Part shown: piece by piece, positions 1-11,623 of the stretch
How positions within the stretch are numbered: the stretch's first letter is position 1
Layout of the letters: each line of letters opens with the position of its first letter
Assembly: GCA_013397865.1 (NCBI GenBank)
Contig: VZTI01003795.1
Span: 1 to 64,000, forward strand
Direction: 5' to 3'
DNA length: 64,000 bases
Source: Struthidea cinerea
Taxonomy: Eukaryota > Chordata > Aves > Passeriformes > Corcoracidae
The notes under the pieces: model-generated
The model's input: only the letters and a program-made list of their open reading frames with translations
Databases searched by the model: none
Told to the model about the DNA's origin: nothing
Program-made: the position numbers and the translations under genes

Positions 1-240
1 CAGGGAATGGTTTGGGTCGGAAGAGATTTTAAACATCATTTAATCCCACCAGGCTGCTGCGAGCAGGGACACCGTCAGCTGGATCAGGTCACAGCCACAC
101 CCAACCCAAGCGTGAACATTGCCAGGGACGGGGCATCCCCAGCTTCTCTGGGCAACCTGTGCCAGCCTTCACCGCCCTCGTGGGAAAAACTTCTTCCTTA
201 AATCTCATCTGGATCCATTCAAAGCCTTTCCCCCTCCCCA
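1..240 (-). mobile_element. CR1 LINE 3' end, cut by window edge
   Basis: Read on the plus strand this begins GGGAATGGTTTGGGTCGG and continues through the CR1 tail landmarks in order: a GCAGGGACACC block, TTGCCAGGGACGGGGCATCC, CTTCTCTGGGCAACCTGTGCCAG, then AACTTCTTCC. This is the reverse complement of the non-coding 3' end of a CR1 retrotransposon, so the element lies on the minus strand with its 3' terminus at the left. It is quite diverged from the other tails here, which suggests an older insertion. No ORF2 remains, and 5' truncation of this kind is the normal fate of CR1 copies. Confidence 0.85.
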
Positions 241-1056
241 CACACAGCCCGACACCTCTCCACCTCTTATCTCTTCCTTATCAGCAGCACGAGGCGGGCG
301 CTGATGGTGCCACGCGTTGAAACCCGTGTCCCCAAAAAGGCTCTGATTTCCTGGCTGAGCAGGAGTTCTGCCAGTCTGGGTTATTTAAAGGATGCGAAGC
401 CACTCGGAGGCCTCTTCCAAAAGCAGCGAGGAGGGAAAGAAAAGCGCGGTTTGCATTGTCTGTGCTCCCGAGCTGGGGAAGCAGCGCCGCCCCCCACCCA
501 CTGCCACCCTCCAGCTGACAGCTGGGAGGGGACAGCCGCTTTTTGGCAAAGCTGGGGGCTGATATTTCCATACTTGGCTCACATCCTGCTGCCAGCGCTT
601 TCTTCCCCGCTGAAATTTCGCCTCCTCGAACGTACGCACAATCCTTCCGTGGTTTGTTGCAAGAGGGGAGCGACCATTCCCGGAAAAATGAACCCGAAAA
701 TCCAGGCTGGATTTGTATTTCCATCGTTGAAAATTGCATGGCCAAAGGGAGAAGCTCCTCCCCTGCACCTGAACTGGGGTGAGAACGCTTTGGCCTGCAG
801 GGATTAATCCCGTTTGTAACAGCAAAATAATAATGATGCTCCCAGGCACGGGGTGGGATTGTTGGGATGTCCCGTGCAGGGCAGGCTTTGCACTCAGTGA
901 TCCTTGGGGGCCTCTTCCAGCTCAGGATTTTCTGTTATTTTATATCGCTCTGAAGGATTTCATCACCTTCCTGTGGCTGGGGGAAAAGCCTCACTCGTGC
1001 CCTGCACGCTGGGCCCACAAAGCATCGACGTTTGAGAGACTTTAGGGCACCAGGAG
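241..1056. other. Unique sequence, no feature seen
   Basis: Overlapping short frames occur on both strands (for example 304-807 plus and 281-745 minus). None has a recognisable domain, and each is contradicted by equally long frames in other phases. No repeat family is recognised. Confidence 0.5.
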
Positions 1057-1162
1057 TAATTTAAAGCTCCTAAATGCCATCCAAAGTTTTATTTTCCTGC
1101 ACCAAGGGTTAATTAAATGCTCTTAAACGCCATCCAAAGCCTTATTTTCCTGATCTCCCTGT
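1057..1162. repeat. Two-copy tandem duplication, 53-bp period
   Basis: Two units, each beginning TAATT, share the core GCCATCCAAAG followed by TTATTTTCCTG. They differ at a handful of positions. This is a simple local duplication with no coding content. Confidence 0.7.
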
Positions 1163-2657
1163 GTTTTCCGAGGGGTGTGAGCCACCAGCAGCAGCAGCAG
1201 TGTTGAAGTGCTGCCTCTCTGGAAGACAGGAGGGATGAGAGATCCAACAAAACCAGGAAAGAGGGAGAGGAAGGGCAGCGCGGTGAAGGACAGGAAGGTG
1301 GGCATGGAAAACAGGGAGAGCAGGAGAAGGATGGACACAGCAGAGAGAAAAGCTCCCAGCAGCAGCTCCAGGCTGCCCTCAGTGAGAGATGGGGCGGGGG
1401 GAAGGGGAGGAAAAGTGGCACGAGACCCTTCCTTAGGGAAAAAAAGGAAATGTTTCACTGTAAAAAACCTGAAATCCAAAGATTTTGCAGCAGAACTGAG
1501 AGAGAAAGAAGCAGAAAGTTTTTGTGAGGCACCAGGGCTCGTTCTCTCCTCCGCCCGCAGGTATTTGGGGCTCTGAGCTTTCTGGGCCTCCCAGGCTTTT
1601 CTTCTTCTCTTGCTGACAGCCAGGAATTCAGAAAATACACAAGATGTCACATTAGTGAAGGTTTTGCTTTATCTTTTTGGCCGTGTTTTTGTTTCTTTTT
1701 TCATCTGTTCCATCCGAAGTGGCGCGGGAGGGGAGCCAGGTGACAGAAAGAGCAAGACAAATGCCTCTGGTTCCTTATCAGAACCTCGTCGCTGAGCAAT
1801 CTCCGTCTCACAGAAACATTTCAGGGCTGCTCCCTGGGTGTGCTGGGCAGTTGGGCTTTGCAGGGAATTAAAGAAATTGCTGATTTTGCAGGAGGAACTT
1901 CCAGTGCAAAGCGCAGCCCGAGTGTGCAGAAGTGAGAGAAAGATTCGGATTTTTCTGAGGAGAAAACAAAACGTGAGAAGCTCTGCGGGAATTCTCTGAG
2001 GTGAATACATTTACCTGCTGAAAGATTTCTCGTTCCCTTCGAGATCCAGGCTGGGATTAATTATAATTTTTAGCAGAGTAATGATATCCAGATTCGTTCT
2101 CCTTTTTAATAGCTTTGATTGCTATTTTTTTTTTAATCAGTCCCTCCCAAATCCACCGATCTGGGACCCCTGTGCAGCGTCCCTTGGCTCCGACCCACAG
2201 AAAACAATGGCTGCAATCCCATACAGGCTCTGGCACCCACTCAATATCCAGCACATTCATTTATGCTAAATTTACTCCCGTTTTCAATATTTCCATTGTG
2301 CCCTAACCCTTCTGACCCACGATCAGCTGTAAATCCCTTTACTGCTCACTGACGTGTGGCTTTATAAACCGTGAGGGGGGCACGGGGATGATCCTACAGC
2401 CGACCCCGGTGTTCAGGCAGCCACTGAGAGGTCAGAGCTGCGGGCCCGTTCTGCAGGCTCAGCTTGCGGGAGCAGTTAGCACAGGGCTCAATCTCTGACC
2501 TGAAAAGCAAAAGGAAACCCAGGTCGCTGCTCCCTCCCTGTTATTCCACATCTTTTTATTTCAGATCCTGCATTCAGCAGGGAGCTGGAGCTATCTGAAT
2601 TCTTCATTCCTCAGAACCCGCGCCTTGGAGATATCTGGAGTTCAGAGGGTGTAGAGG
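1163..2657. other. Unique sequence with a purine-rich tract
   Basis: About 1225-1420 is strongly purine-rich on the plus strand (AGGAAAGAGGGAGAGGAAGG style), which explains the open frames there on both strands. A CAG run of four units lies at about 1189-1200. The rest shows no gene, RNA or known repeat. Confidence 0.45.
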
Positions 2658-3045
2658 TCCAGCTGTAGGTGCTAAAAAGCTAGAAGCAGAGAAATTCTTC
2701 AGCCTTTTCTCACTATTCTGTGAGCAGACTGTCTTTCCTATGTAAACTATTTTAAACAAGATCACAGTTCCATAAACTTCTTGCACCCGCAGGCTGTTTT
2801 GCAAGATTGTTATGGCTTTGACTTTGAAAACATTATGGAATAGGTATCTTAGGGCTTGGCCAATCCTCTCAAGGGGTGGATGGCCGAGGAACCAATTACC
2901 TATTGCCACTCAACACACTTTCTGCGATCTATCCTATATAGTAGTCAGAAAATTATTAAAGAAAAGCTTCGGCTTCCACTTGTCCATGAGCCTGGACTCT
3001 GTGGCGTTTTCTTTATGCGCCTCGGACGTAACAGCGACATCCAGC
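2658..3045 (+). mobile_element. Solo LTR of a K-type endogenous retrovirus (copy 1) with 6-bp target duplication
   Basis: The LTR proper spans 2664-3039 (376 bp), starts TGTAGGTGCT and ends ACAGCGACA, giving the usual TG...CA termini. It is flanked by identical TCCAGC at 2658-2663 and 3040-3045. Six-base target duplications are typical of class II (beta-like, ERVK) elements. A TATA-like CTATATAG lies at about 2934-2941 and an ATTAAA polyadenylation-type signal at 2955-2960, the expected U3-R order for plus orientation. No gag, pol or env sequence adjoins, so this is a solo LTR left by recombination between two LTRs. A sister copy lies inverted at 41335-41710 with about a dozen differences. 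Frames through it, such as 2812-3237, are not genes. Confidence 0.9.
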
Positions 3046-3470
3046 TGCTGCCCAAAACCTTTCCCGGAGGAGGGAGAGGCTCTGCACATTTTCCCACTGT
3101 GTTTTGCTCACTGGAAGCTCAGATGTTTTGCTGTAGCTGGAGCAAAGCTGAGGCCCTGTGTCCATCAGTCAGGAGATTGCAAAGGTGATGGTTTTGTGTG
3201 GAAATGCTTGTCCAAATACCCCGGAGATTTGGGGTGAAATGGCAGAATTCAGCTTCCCGTTGGGATCGATGGAGAGGTCCCTGTCAGCTGCCCTGGAATT
3301 ATTCTGATGACATTTTTGGGTGGGCGTCATTTCACTGCCTGCTGCTGAGGGATCAGTTGGAAGTGTCTGCTAATCTTTCAGAGGAGGCGGGGAGGAGACT
3401 CGAGTGGGGACATTTCCAAGGCAAATGCCTAAATTTAGGGAGGATGGACCCATCTTTGGTGCCTCAGGAA
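3046..3470. other. Unique sequence between LTR and CR1
   Basis: No repeat or gene is recognised. Open frames here run on from the LTR and end without any domain. Confidence 0.45.
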
Positions 3471-3758
3471 CCACAGAATCACAGAAGGTTTGGGTTGGAG
3501 GGACCTTAAAGCCCATCCAGCCCCAAGGGCAGGGACACCTCCCACTGTCCCACGGTGCTCCAAGCCCTGTCCAGCCTGGCCTTGGACACTGCCAGGAATC
3601 CAGGGGCAGCCACAGCTTCTCTGGGCACCCTGTGCCAGGGCCTCCCCACCCTCCCAGGGAGCAATTCCTTCCCAAAATCCCACCCAAACCTGCTCTCCAT
3701 CAGTTTGAGGCCATTCCTGTGTCCTGTCTCTCTTGCCAGCTGTGAGTGGGATCAATCA
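3471..3758 (-). mobile_element. CR1 LINE 3' end
   Basis: It starts at the left with the terminal motif (CACAGAATCACAGAAGG) and runs through GGTTTGGGTTGGAGGGACC, GGGCAGGGACACCTCCC, CTGTCCAGCCTGGCCTTGG and the CCCTGTGCCAGGGCCTCC block to about TCTTGCCAGCTG. The order and orientation place the element on the minus strand. The overlapping open frames on both strands are typical of this C-rich tail and are not coding. Confidence 0.93.
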
Positions 3759-6700
3759 GTGCTCTTGCAAAGGCTCCCTGTCCTGTCCTGCCCAGGGATG
3801 CTGTCCCGGGGGCTGCAGCCAGCGCTGGCTGTGACCACAGCAAACCCATACCTTGATTTTTTGCAGGTCTGAACCTGCAGCTTCAGCCAGTCTGTGCTTA
3901 CCCCATCACTCCCAGCCAGCTCAGAGTCTCCTGCGAGAAGTGATTTGTTTTCAGTGCAGGGACACAACAAAAAACTCTCCCAGGGCAAACCCGTCCGCGA
4001 GCAGAAAGAATTCTGTGAGTGAAACCACAGCGGTGCCGCTCTGCCCAGCAGCCACTTCGTGAGGCCGTTATCTCCCACTTTTCTCGCCTAGTCCCCTCTG
4101 AAATCCAACTTTCCTTTCCTGGCTGCAGCTTTAGAAGGAATTCCACCCCTCTGCAGGGGAAGGAGACCGCGCTGCTGTAGGGAAATAAAAAGGGAACCCG
4201 AATCGGTTGCAAAAATAACGACAAGAAAACCAAAAAACCTCCAAAAATGCAGAGCTTTCCCCTTGGCAGCTCTTGTAGAACAGACTCCTGCTCCCACCAC
4301 TGCACGAGGAGAGAACATCGCTCACTGCACAGGGGTGCCACGGGACAGCTGGGCTTTAGGAACTCTGCGTACACTCGCTGTAGGCTGCCTTGGCTTGTCC
4401 TGCTACTCGCAGGATACTCAGGGAGAGCAAAGCCTGTGTGGCTACACACAGCTCTGCTGGGCACTGCACCCCACCTCTGGCTGGCCCAATTTCACCCCAT
4501 TTCCAGCTGCAGTCCCCCTGCAGAGGCATCCCCCAAAAGCAGCTGGGTTGGAGGAGCAGCAGCGCTCTCTGGGTGCCTCCTCTGTGCCCTCTGCTCACGG
4601 GTGGAATCGCAGCATGTGGAAATCATTCCCATTTTCTTCACCTACGGGATCAGGTTTAGGGATTGATGCACTATTTAAAGTTCATTCCATGCTTACAGGG
4701 TGGATTTTCCTGTCTCTTCCATCCAGATCAGTGTTGGGATTTAATTCATTCTTGATTCCTGACTCATCTGTGAAGGGAAAGGAGAATGAGATCAGCGCTC
4801 TCGCAGGGAAAGGGGACTGAATTTTCTTTGTTTAATTTGTTTTACTGAATAGACAGAGGATTCGGATTCTTTACTATTCATCCATTATTTCCAGTGAAAG
4901 TATCAGACAGGTGAGAACAAAGAGGTTCTTCACAGGCAGAACAGAAATTGATAGAAAAAACCAGAAATAATTATTGCAAATACCCCATTGTGCCTTCTAG
5001 ATATGGCCGCTGTAATAAATGGGAAATATTTTGTTAATGAAAGCATTTTGAAGAAAAAAAAGATTTTAGACTCCATTCTAGGAGGTTTTCCCAGTTCTGA
5101 TGTGAATGAACTGTCCAGCACTTTGGGAACATCGCACATGTGCCACAATCAGTGCTCTGGGAACGGGGATGCAGAGGCACAATCCCAGTGTCCACTGCCT
5201 CCAGACAATTCCCAAAGAGCTGAAATAGCTGAGAAAAATGACTTAACACAGCCAAAATCAGTCAGGGAGTGAGGGGATGGCAGGTTGGAGAGAAGGAAAA
5301 CTTCCTTTGGCAGCCTTCGAACCTAAAATTATTCCTAAAGCAAGGCAAGAAGGGGGAAATGTAACACTTTGCCTAAAGAAATCCAAGAGAAATGTGCTCT
5401 AGGTGCCCGTTGGAATGGTGGGCTCAGTTCCCAGGGGGTTTCTGGGATTTGTGGAGGCACCTGCAGCAGAGGTCAGCAGAGCAGAGGGGTGCAGGGTATG
5501 GAGCAGGGGCTGGCAGTTCCAAGAAAAGAGCTTGGAAACAAAGAGGGGAAGCAGAAACCCAGAGCTCTGACAGTGCCTTGGACTGGGGCTGGGAAGTCAT
5601 CCATAATCCTTTGGAGGACCGGCCTTCCCAAGGAGCCATTGTTTGAGTCCTGGCAGGATTTGTGCCCGTGCTTTCTACGGAAGAGTTTCCCTAATTATTC
5701 GAGGTCACGGGGCTGGGATTTAATTCCTGTGAATCCCTCTGGTGCCAAGGGGGAGAAGATCCCGCAGCTGGCAGCTCGTGGTCCTCAGCCTCTCCATAAA
5801 AACCTGCATTCCTGCAGGGAATTTGGGAAGGTTTTTCTTCCTCAGAGCTCGGGTTCGTATTGAGACGAGTCCCTGAAAGTGGAAACCAAGGCAGCTCCTT
5901 GGGAAGGCATTTTTAAGGAATGCTGCCAACCTGTATCTACTGGCCCTGGCTGAGCAGGGGATCCTTTGACAGGCACTGGGAGGGAGTTTTAATTAACATT
6001 TCAAGAAAAGCAGGGGGAAGAATGATTCCTCAACTTCTCAAAGGTCAGAAGGTGCTCAGACATCACAGAATTGGATACAGGGCAAGAGCCTAAAGAGACA
6101 GAGACCTGTCAAAGCTCTTGGACAGCACAGCCCCTCAGAGGAGTTATTTTCTGTCTGTTATTAGGTTAAATGGAGCTATCAGAGATGAATCTCCTGTTCA
6201 GACACGCTCCAGAGATAAGGCAGAGCTGGTGGGAGGTGCTGCTGCTCTGAAGGTCTCTGCTGCTTTGGGCCAGAGGGATGAGGGTGATTAAAACAAAGAG
6301 TTGTGTAATTATTCTGTAAAATCCCCCCATGAATGGATGGGATCCCTTTTCATGGAGACTTTGGAAAGTGGGAAAGGTTAACGAGATTATTCTTTGCCAG
6401 CCACGGTGCAGGGCACCTCCCATCTTCTGTCCTGGAAGAGATAAAAGGATCAAATCTGCAGCAGGAGAAGCTTTTCAACTCCAGTTCTTGTCCTTCTCCG
6501 TGCAGAGCCCATCAGTCACGCTGAGCTCACTGAGAGCTCCCCACTGCACTTCACTTGAACCCTTAAACTCCTCAACTCAGCTTTTGTTCAAGCTGGGACC
6601 CCCACATCAAACTGGGTTCATATGAAAGAGGTTGTTTCACCACTGGGAATCTCATTTATTTGCCTCAGAGCCTGCGCATCAAGAAATGACCACTTTTACT

Positions 6701-8939
6701 GCGCACAGAAAACGCCTCACACCAAAATCTGAGCGTGCCTGCAAAAGTGAAATGCCCCAAAAGTGCTCTTAGTAATGGGGTGGGTGGGCTCTGCCCAAAC
6801 AAACAGCTCCTCAGCATCAAAAAAACAGCAAAAAACGTGTCAAAAGTCAATTTACATAAAAAATAACAACTCCTTTCATGCTGTTTCATCATGAAGCTTT
6901 CTCAAATTTTACAATTATTTTAGTCAAGCTTACACTGGAGGCAAGGTGGGAATAATAATGAGGCAATGCTGTTAAGTGGGAAGTTTTTAGGAGTGGCTGT
7001 GGGAGATGCTGGGAGCTGAACAATGAGCCCACTGGAAGGAAAAATCGAACCCAGCTCCCAGATTCTCACAGAGAACCTGCACACCTACAGGAAGGAATTT
7101 TTAGGAAGCCAAAGATGTGACAAGAGCCTTTCAACAGCTCAAACACTCTTTCGAGTGCTGAAAATAGAGCATTTCCCCAACCTCCTTCCCCACCCAAGGC
7201 AGCCCAGCTGAGGGTGAGAAGGGTTCTCAGCTAAAAGGTGAGGTTTGCTGTGGCTGGAGGTGACACAGAGGTTGCAGGACAAGAATAGAGCGAGATTAGC
7301 TGAGCCCTAATCCCACAGGTGCCGCGGTGGCTTCACCTGCGGAGAGCCTTCCATTGCTCCAGGGAAACGCTTTAAACCTGGCCTCCCAATCCTAAGTGAT
7401 CCTCTTCTGTCTCCTTTTCTACCTCATATCAGCATCAGGAACTGTTTTAGTTGTTCCACTGAAGCTGCCCAAAACAGAGCTGGGGAGGGGTCTGGGAGGA
7501 GAGCGAGCCCGAGGCTGAGCGTGGAGCTCGTGCTCAGATCCAGCTGAATCCCAGCGCTTGGATGGGGACAAACGGTGCTGGAAACATCCCAAAATGCCAG
7601 CAAGAACAGCAATGCCCCTGTTGGCCCATCAGAATGCAAACTACTCCCACCTCTGCAGTGCCTCGTGGGTTTAAGCTTAATAAATTCAGGTTTCACAGGC
7701 AGGCAGAGCCCAGGGAGGGAGAGGAGCTCTGGAAGCACCAAATATTCCAGTGAACTGCAGAGGGGAAGCGCTGCCATTCCCATGGAAAAACAAACGGGAG
7801 CTGCGAGCTGCCTGCCTGGTGGGTGGCCAGAGCACCACTGATCCGTGATCCACAGCCTCCTGGAAAACCAGAATCCACAGGATTTTACTCCACGGCTCTC
7901 CAGAGCGTGAAACAATCAGGCAGGGTGGAGGCCGCTTCGGAGCAGGCATAAATCTTTCTTCCCTCTGCTCGAATCTCACGCTGATAGCAGCGAGTTTTCT
8001 TATCAGCCTCTGATGGCAAGAAACAAGGATCTAGATAAAGTTGTTTATTCCAGTCAGGTATTGGCATGAAGTGAGAAAATGCACTGGGAGACCAGATGTT
8101 CCCGAGCTGGCCACCGCAGGCGTTTGCTCGGGAGCAGGAAAAACGATTTTTCCTCCTTTTCCCTGGCCTTGCTTGGCCTGCTGTTATTTCCTACGAGCAC
8201 CGCGGCGTTTTCCTCCCTCAGCCGGAGCAGAGCCCGGGTCCTCCCCTCCTGCTCCGGCTGTTTTCAGGGCGGTTTTTGGGAGCTCTCGACACAAAAGTGA
8301 TAAATCCTCCTCAGGATGCAGGGAAACGCTCGGCTGAGGATGATGAAGGGAATTTAAGCACGTTCTTGGTGATCCCTTTGGCCACACCAAGACCCACCAA
8401 TCTCACGCAGGACGGTGTTGACAGCTCAGCCGTGAGGCAAATTTGGCTCCTGTATATCAGGGAATCACCTGGATTTTGCAATTCCCTGGACACCAGAGCA
8501 GTGGGAACAGACAACGAAGTTTCTCTGAGAGGAGTTGGCAGCATGGGGTGGAAATTTTTGGTCTCTCCCCAAATTCATCTTTTGCTTGGGAGATTCGCTG
8601 GCAAAGCAGGACAGATTTTGTGGATGACTTTGCTCTTTTGGGGTTTGTTGGAGGAGGTTGGTTTTTTCCCAGTCAGTAATATTTCAGGAGCGAAAACCCA
8701 ACATGAAATGTTCTTTGATCTTGATCAAATGTTGACTCTATTAATTAAAAAAAAACAAGCGGACCTGCACAACCTCATCTGTCTGCAAAGCGTTTGTAGT
8801 CTCCCAACATAACAGGAGATAATCAAATGTCTACAAAATCTTCTCTTTTAACCTTTGGATGGGGAATTTTTTCCAGCCCGGCTGTACCTGAAGCAATCAG
8901 GACTCAGCAGAGAGGATCCTTCCATTGCGAGCAGCAAAA
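3759..8939. other. 5.2 kb of unique sequence, no gene seen
   Basis: No recognised repeat family, RNA or exon. The longest frames (3898-4464 minus, 4263-4820 plus, 8096-8812 plus) have low-complexity Ser/Pro/Leu-rich translations without domains, and they conflict with one another across strands. This could be intronic or intergenic. Confidence 0.45.
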
Positions 8940-9140
8940 AAACCAGCATTGGAAAGCCCTTCATTAACCAATCTGAAATGAAAGCATTCAATCTTAATCC
9001 CGTCATCAGGGTTCCCTAATTAAGGGAATGGGCAGATTTATGAGGCTGCTATTTTTACCCCGAGCCCGGCACGCTCGGTGCCGCGGAAGTGATGTCAGGG
9101 CTGGCCGAGCCAACGGGAACTGTGTTTACAATATCCCAGG
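8940..9140. promoter_or_regulatory. Possible conserved non-coding element
   Basis: This block contains CTTCATTAACCAATCTG, CTTAATCCCGTCATCAGG, TTCCCTAATTAAGGG and GTGATGTCAGGG, that is homeodomain, paired-type and CRE-like words packed together. It ends in a short CpG-bearing stretch near 9060-9085. The texture resembles vertebrate enhancers, but conservation cannot be judged from one sequence. Confidence 0.25.
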
Positions 9141-10498
9141 AGAACTCCCGTGTTCTCCAACTCCCACAGCACCTCTCCAGCGTCTTTAGCTTCCAGCAGA
9201 AAACCTCAGGCAAGGCTCCAAGGGATTGACACGAGCTCGAGCTGCGGCGTTGTCATCCTCTCGCCTTTCCATAGCTTTTCCTGGTTATTGCTGTGAAATC
9301 CCAACCTTCTGCAAGCCCAGTGGAAGGCAGTGGGATGAATTTTCTTCCTGATCAGGCTGGATCAAATTTTACAGGTTCCTATAACGTCATCAGACATTAC
9401 CCACGTTTGCAGTGATGACAGAATTTGGGATTGGGAAGGAGAGAACGGGAGTGCTGGGCCACCTGTGAATGGATAAAAAGTGAATTTAGATGACAAGAGA
9501 CAGGGGATTTGTAGGAGAGAGCCATCCCTTCTCGGCCCCTTGGCAATGCTGGCACCACTTCTGTGTCTACCACAGCGTTTTTTGGAGAAACTTCCTCATA
9601 AACAACTTGTTGGGACAACGAGGGATCTTCCATGAACCAGCCTCATCCCATTCCTGCCCTCCTCTGCTTGGAGTTGTCTTTAGTGATGCTGCTGGGGGAG
9701 AAGAGGAGAGGGGAACGGTCCAAGTTTCAAATTCAATTCCTCCAGCAAGTGACAATCTTAAATCCAAAAGGCAAAGAATCACCCCCAAAATCAGACAAAC
9801 CCAAAACCAAAGGAAAGAAACCATTAATCCAATTTCCAGAGGACAAAAACCCAAGCTCCGAGTGCTTTCAGGATTTTGTTCTCACCATGTATTGATGGAA
9901 AGCTTTTAGCTTTCCCCCTATATTTAGCATTGCAATAAATGTTCTGCATCCCCACGCTGCCATCAGTGCTCATTTAAAAGCTTAAATAGCTGAATTTATG
10001 ACAGGTTTTCTTTCTGATGCCACTGTTTTCATGCTCATGAATTATAGATCCAGCTCAAGAGAGAGTGCTGGTGTCAGAGAAAAACTGATCACTTGTCTTT
10101 GTGAAGAGAAAAAATAAGATAGGAAGAGGCTCCGTGACAATGGACAAATTTATTGATTGGGGGGGAAAGGGTCTTTTGTGGAATCTGTCAGATTGTTCTG
10201 AATCTTTTTCCTTCTGAGGGGAGGAGCAGGGGTTTGATTTCTGACAGCAGCCCAAAGAGCAGGATAAATGAATCCCTGTCACAGGCCGGATCCCTGTTCC
10301 CTTTTCCAGCACGGATGACCCCTCACTTCGCTATAATTTATCAAGACCTCTCCCAAACGAAGCATTTCTTTGTGGATTCTGCCCTGGCCACTCTCCACAG
10401 CCAGAATTCCACATTTTACTACTGCTGGCCAGCATTTCCCTGCTGTACCTCCACTCCTCCTTCCAGGGCACCCTGGTAGCAGGGAATTCCTCTCCTGG
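9141..10498. other. Unique sequence, no feature seen
   Basis: Only short conflicting frames occur (9490-9909 plus, 9567-9854 minus). No known repeat is recognised. Confidence 0.45.
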
Positions 10499-10614
10499 AA
10501 TTCCTTCCCTCCTACCATCAGCTGTGCTGGGAGAAGTGGGCAGATTTTTGCACGCTGAGTCTCACACCATGTTGAGGAAGAATCAAATATTGGAGTTATT
10601 TTTGCTGTGAAGTT
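10499..10614 (+). repeat. Local direct repeat, copy A
   Basis: This matches 11508-11623 at roughly 85 percent by eye. Both start TTCCTTCCCTCCTACCA, share GGGAGAAGTGGGCAGATTTT, then CTGAGTCTCACACCA and GAGGAAGAAT. The copies are about 1 kb apart in the same orientation. I do not recognise the family. It may be a local duplication or an unnamed interspersed repeat. Confidence 0.75.
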
Positions 10615-11507
10615 TGGAGAACAAAAATGCTGTCAGTTACCTAAATCTTGTGACTTATTCTCTGCGCTTCCACAAGATGTTTTACTCCTTTCAAAATGAA
10701 ATCTGTGAATGGCACAGGGGGTTCGTTGTGCTAAATGTGTTTGCACTTCCTTGTTTTCTCCTCTCACACGAGGGATTTTGCCAAATTCTTCTTTTTCCCT
10801 TCTCCATCTCTTCCAAACCCCCCCTTCCCACATAAACTGACAGCCTTTCAGGTCCGTACTCTGGCAATTTCTCCTTCATTCCAGGAGGAAGGAATGCGCG
10901 GGCCAGATAGCCCAACCTAGCTTTGCAAAGACTTTAAGCTGCTTTTCCTCTTGTCAAACCAGCCTAAAATAAATGTATTCCACACCTAGAGCCCGAAAAC
11001 TTTTTACAAGGCAGGGCTCTGCTGAAGAAGTATAAATCTCAGTGGAGAGAAGAATGCAAAGCAATAAAGTTGTGTATACAGCTGGGGGCAGAGGGATGAA
11101 GGGCTGGTGGATGAACGATTTTCTAGTTGTTTCCTCACCCAAAAACCATCCTCTCCATCAAAGCCTGAGCAACTTCCAGGAATGGAGTTTATCCCAGTGC
11201 CTGCTTCTGGCAGAAGCAGCTTTGCCAGCCTGACCTTCTCCCTAAATCCACTCAGCATGGCCTGGAAAGTTTTACATTTTTTTCTTGCTGCTTCATTCTG
11301 TTCTGTCACTTTTTGGGCAAGAGAATTATCCCCACTGAACGATCAAAATATGGCAATGAGGAGAGGGGGGGAAAGAGGGAATGAAAGCGGTCGGAGAATT
11401 AAAATATTAAAAAATAAGGGCCACCTAATGCTGAAGGATAAAAGTTGTGTTGAAACACAAAATCCAGGAGTTACCACAACAAATGGTGACACACACACAG
11501 AATTGAA
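10615..11507. other. Unique spacer between the two repeat copies
   Basis: No known repeat or credible frame. A short CA run occurs at about 11490-11500 just before copy B. Confidence 0.45.
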
Positions 11508-11623
11508 TTCCTTCCCTCCTACCACCACTTATGCCGGGAGAAGTGGGCAGATTTTTGCACACTGAGTCTCACACCAAATCGAGGAAGAATGAAATATTTA
11601 AGTCACTCTTGCTGGTGAGTTGA
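11508..11623 (+). repeat. Local direct repeat, copy B
   Basis: This is the partner of 10499-10614. The best conserved part is the GAGAAGTGGGCAGATTTTTG core and the GAGTCTCACACC word. The copies part company at the right end, where B reads GGTGAGTTGAAGAAG. The frames ending AGRSGQIFA in both copies reflect the shared DNA and not a protein. Confidence 0.75.

Noticed and set aside
1240..1420. Lys/Arg/Glu-rich nuclear protein frame (1208-1576)
   Set aside because: Explained by a purine-rich tract. The opposite strand is open as well.
2812..3237. 141-codon frame resembling one at 41272-41562 minus
   Set aside because: Both are the same non-coding LTR DNA, so the similarity is due to the repeat and not a gene family.
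8096..8812. 238-codon plus-strand frame
   Set aside because: No domain, no splice or promoter signals, low-complexity composition, and competing frames on both strands.
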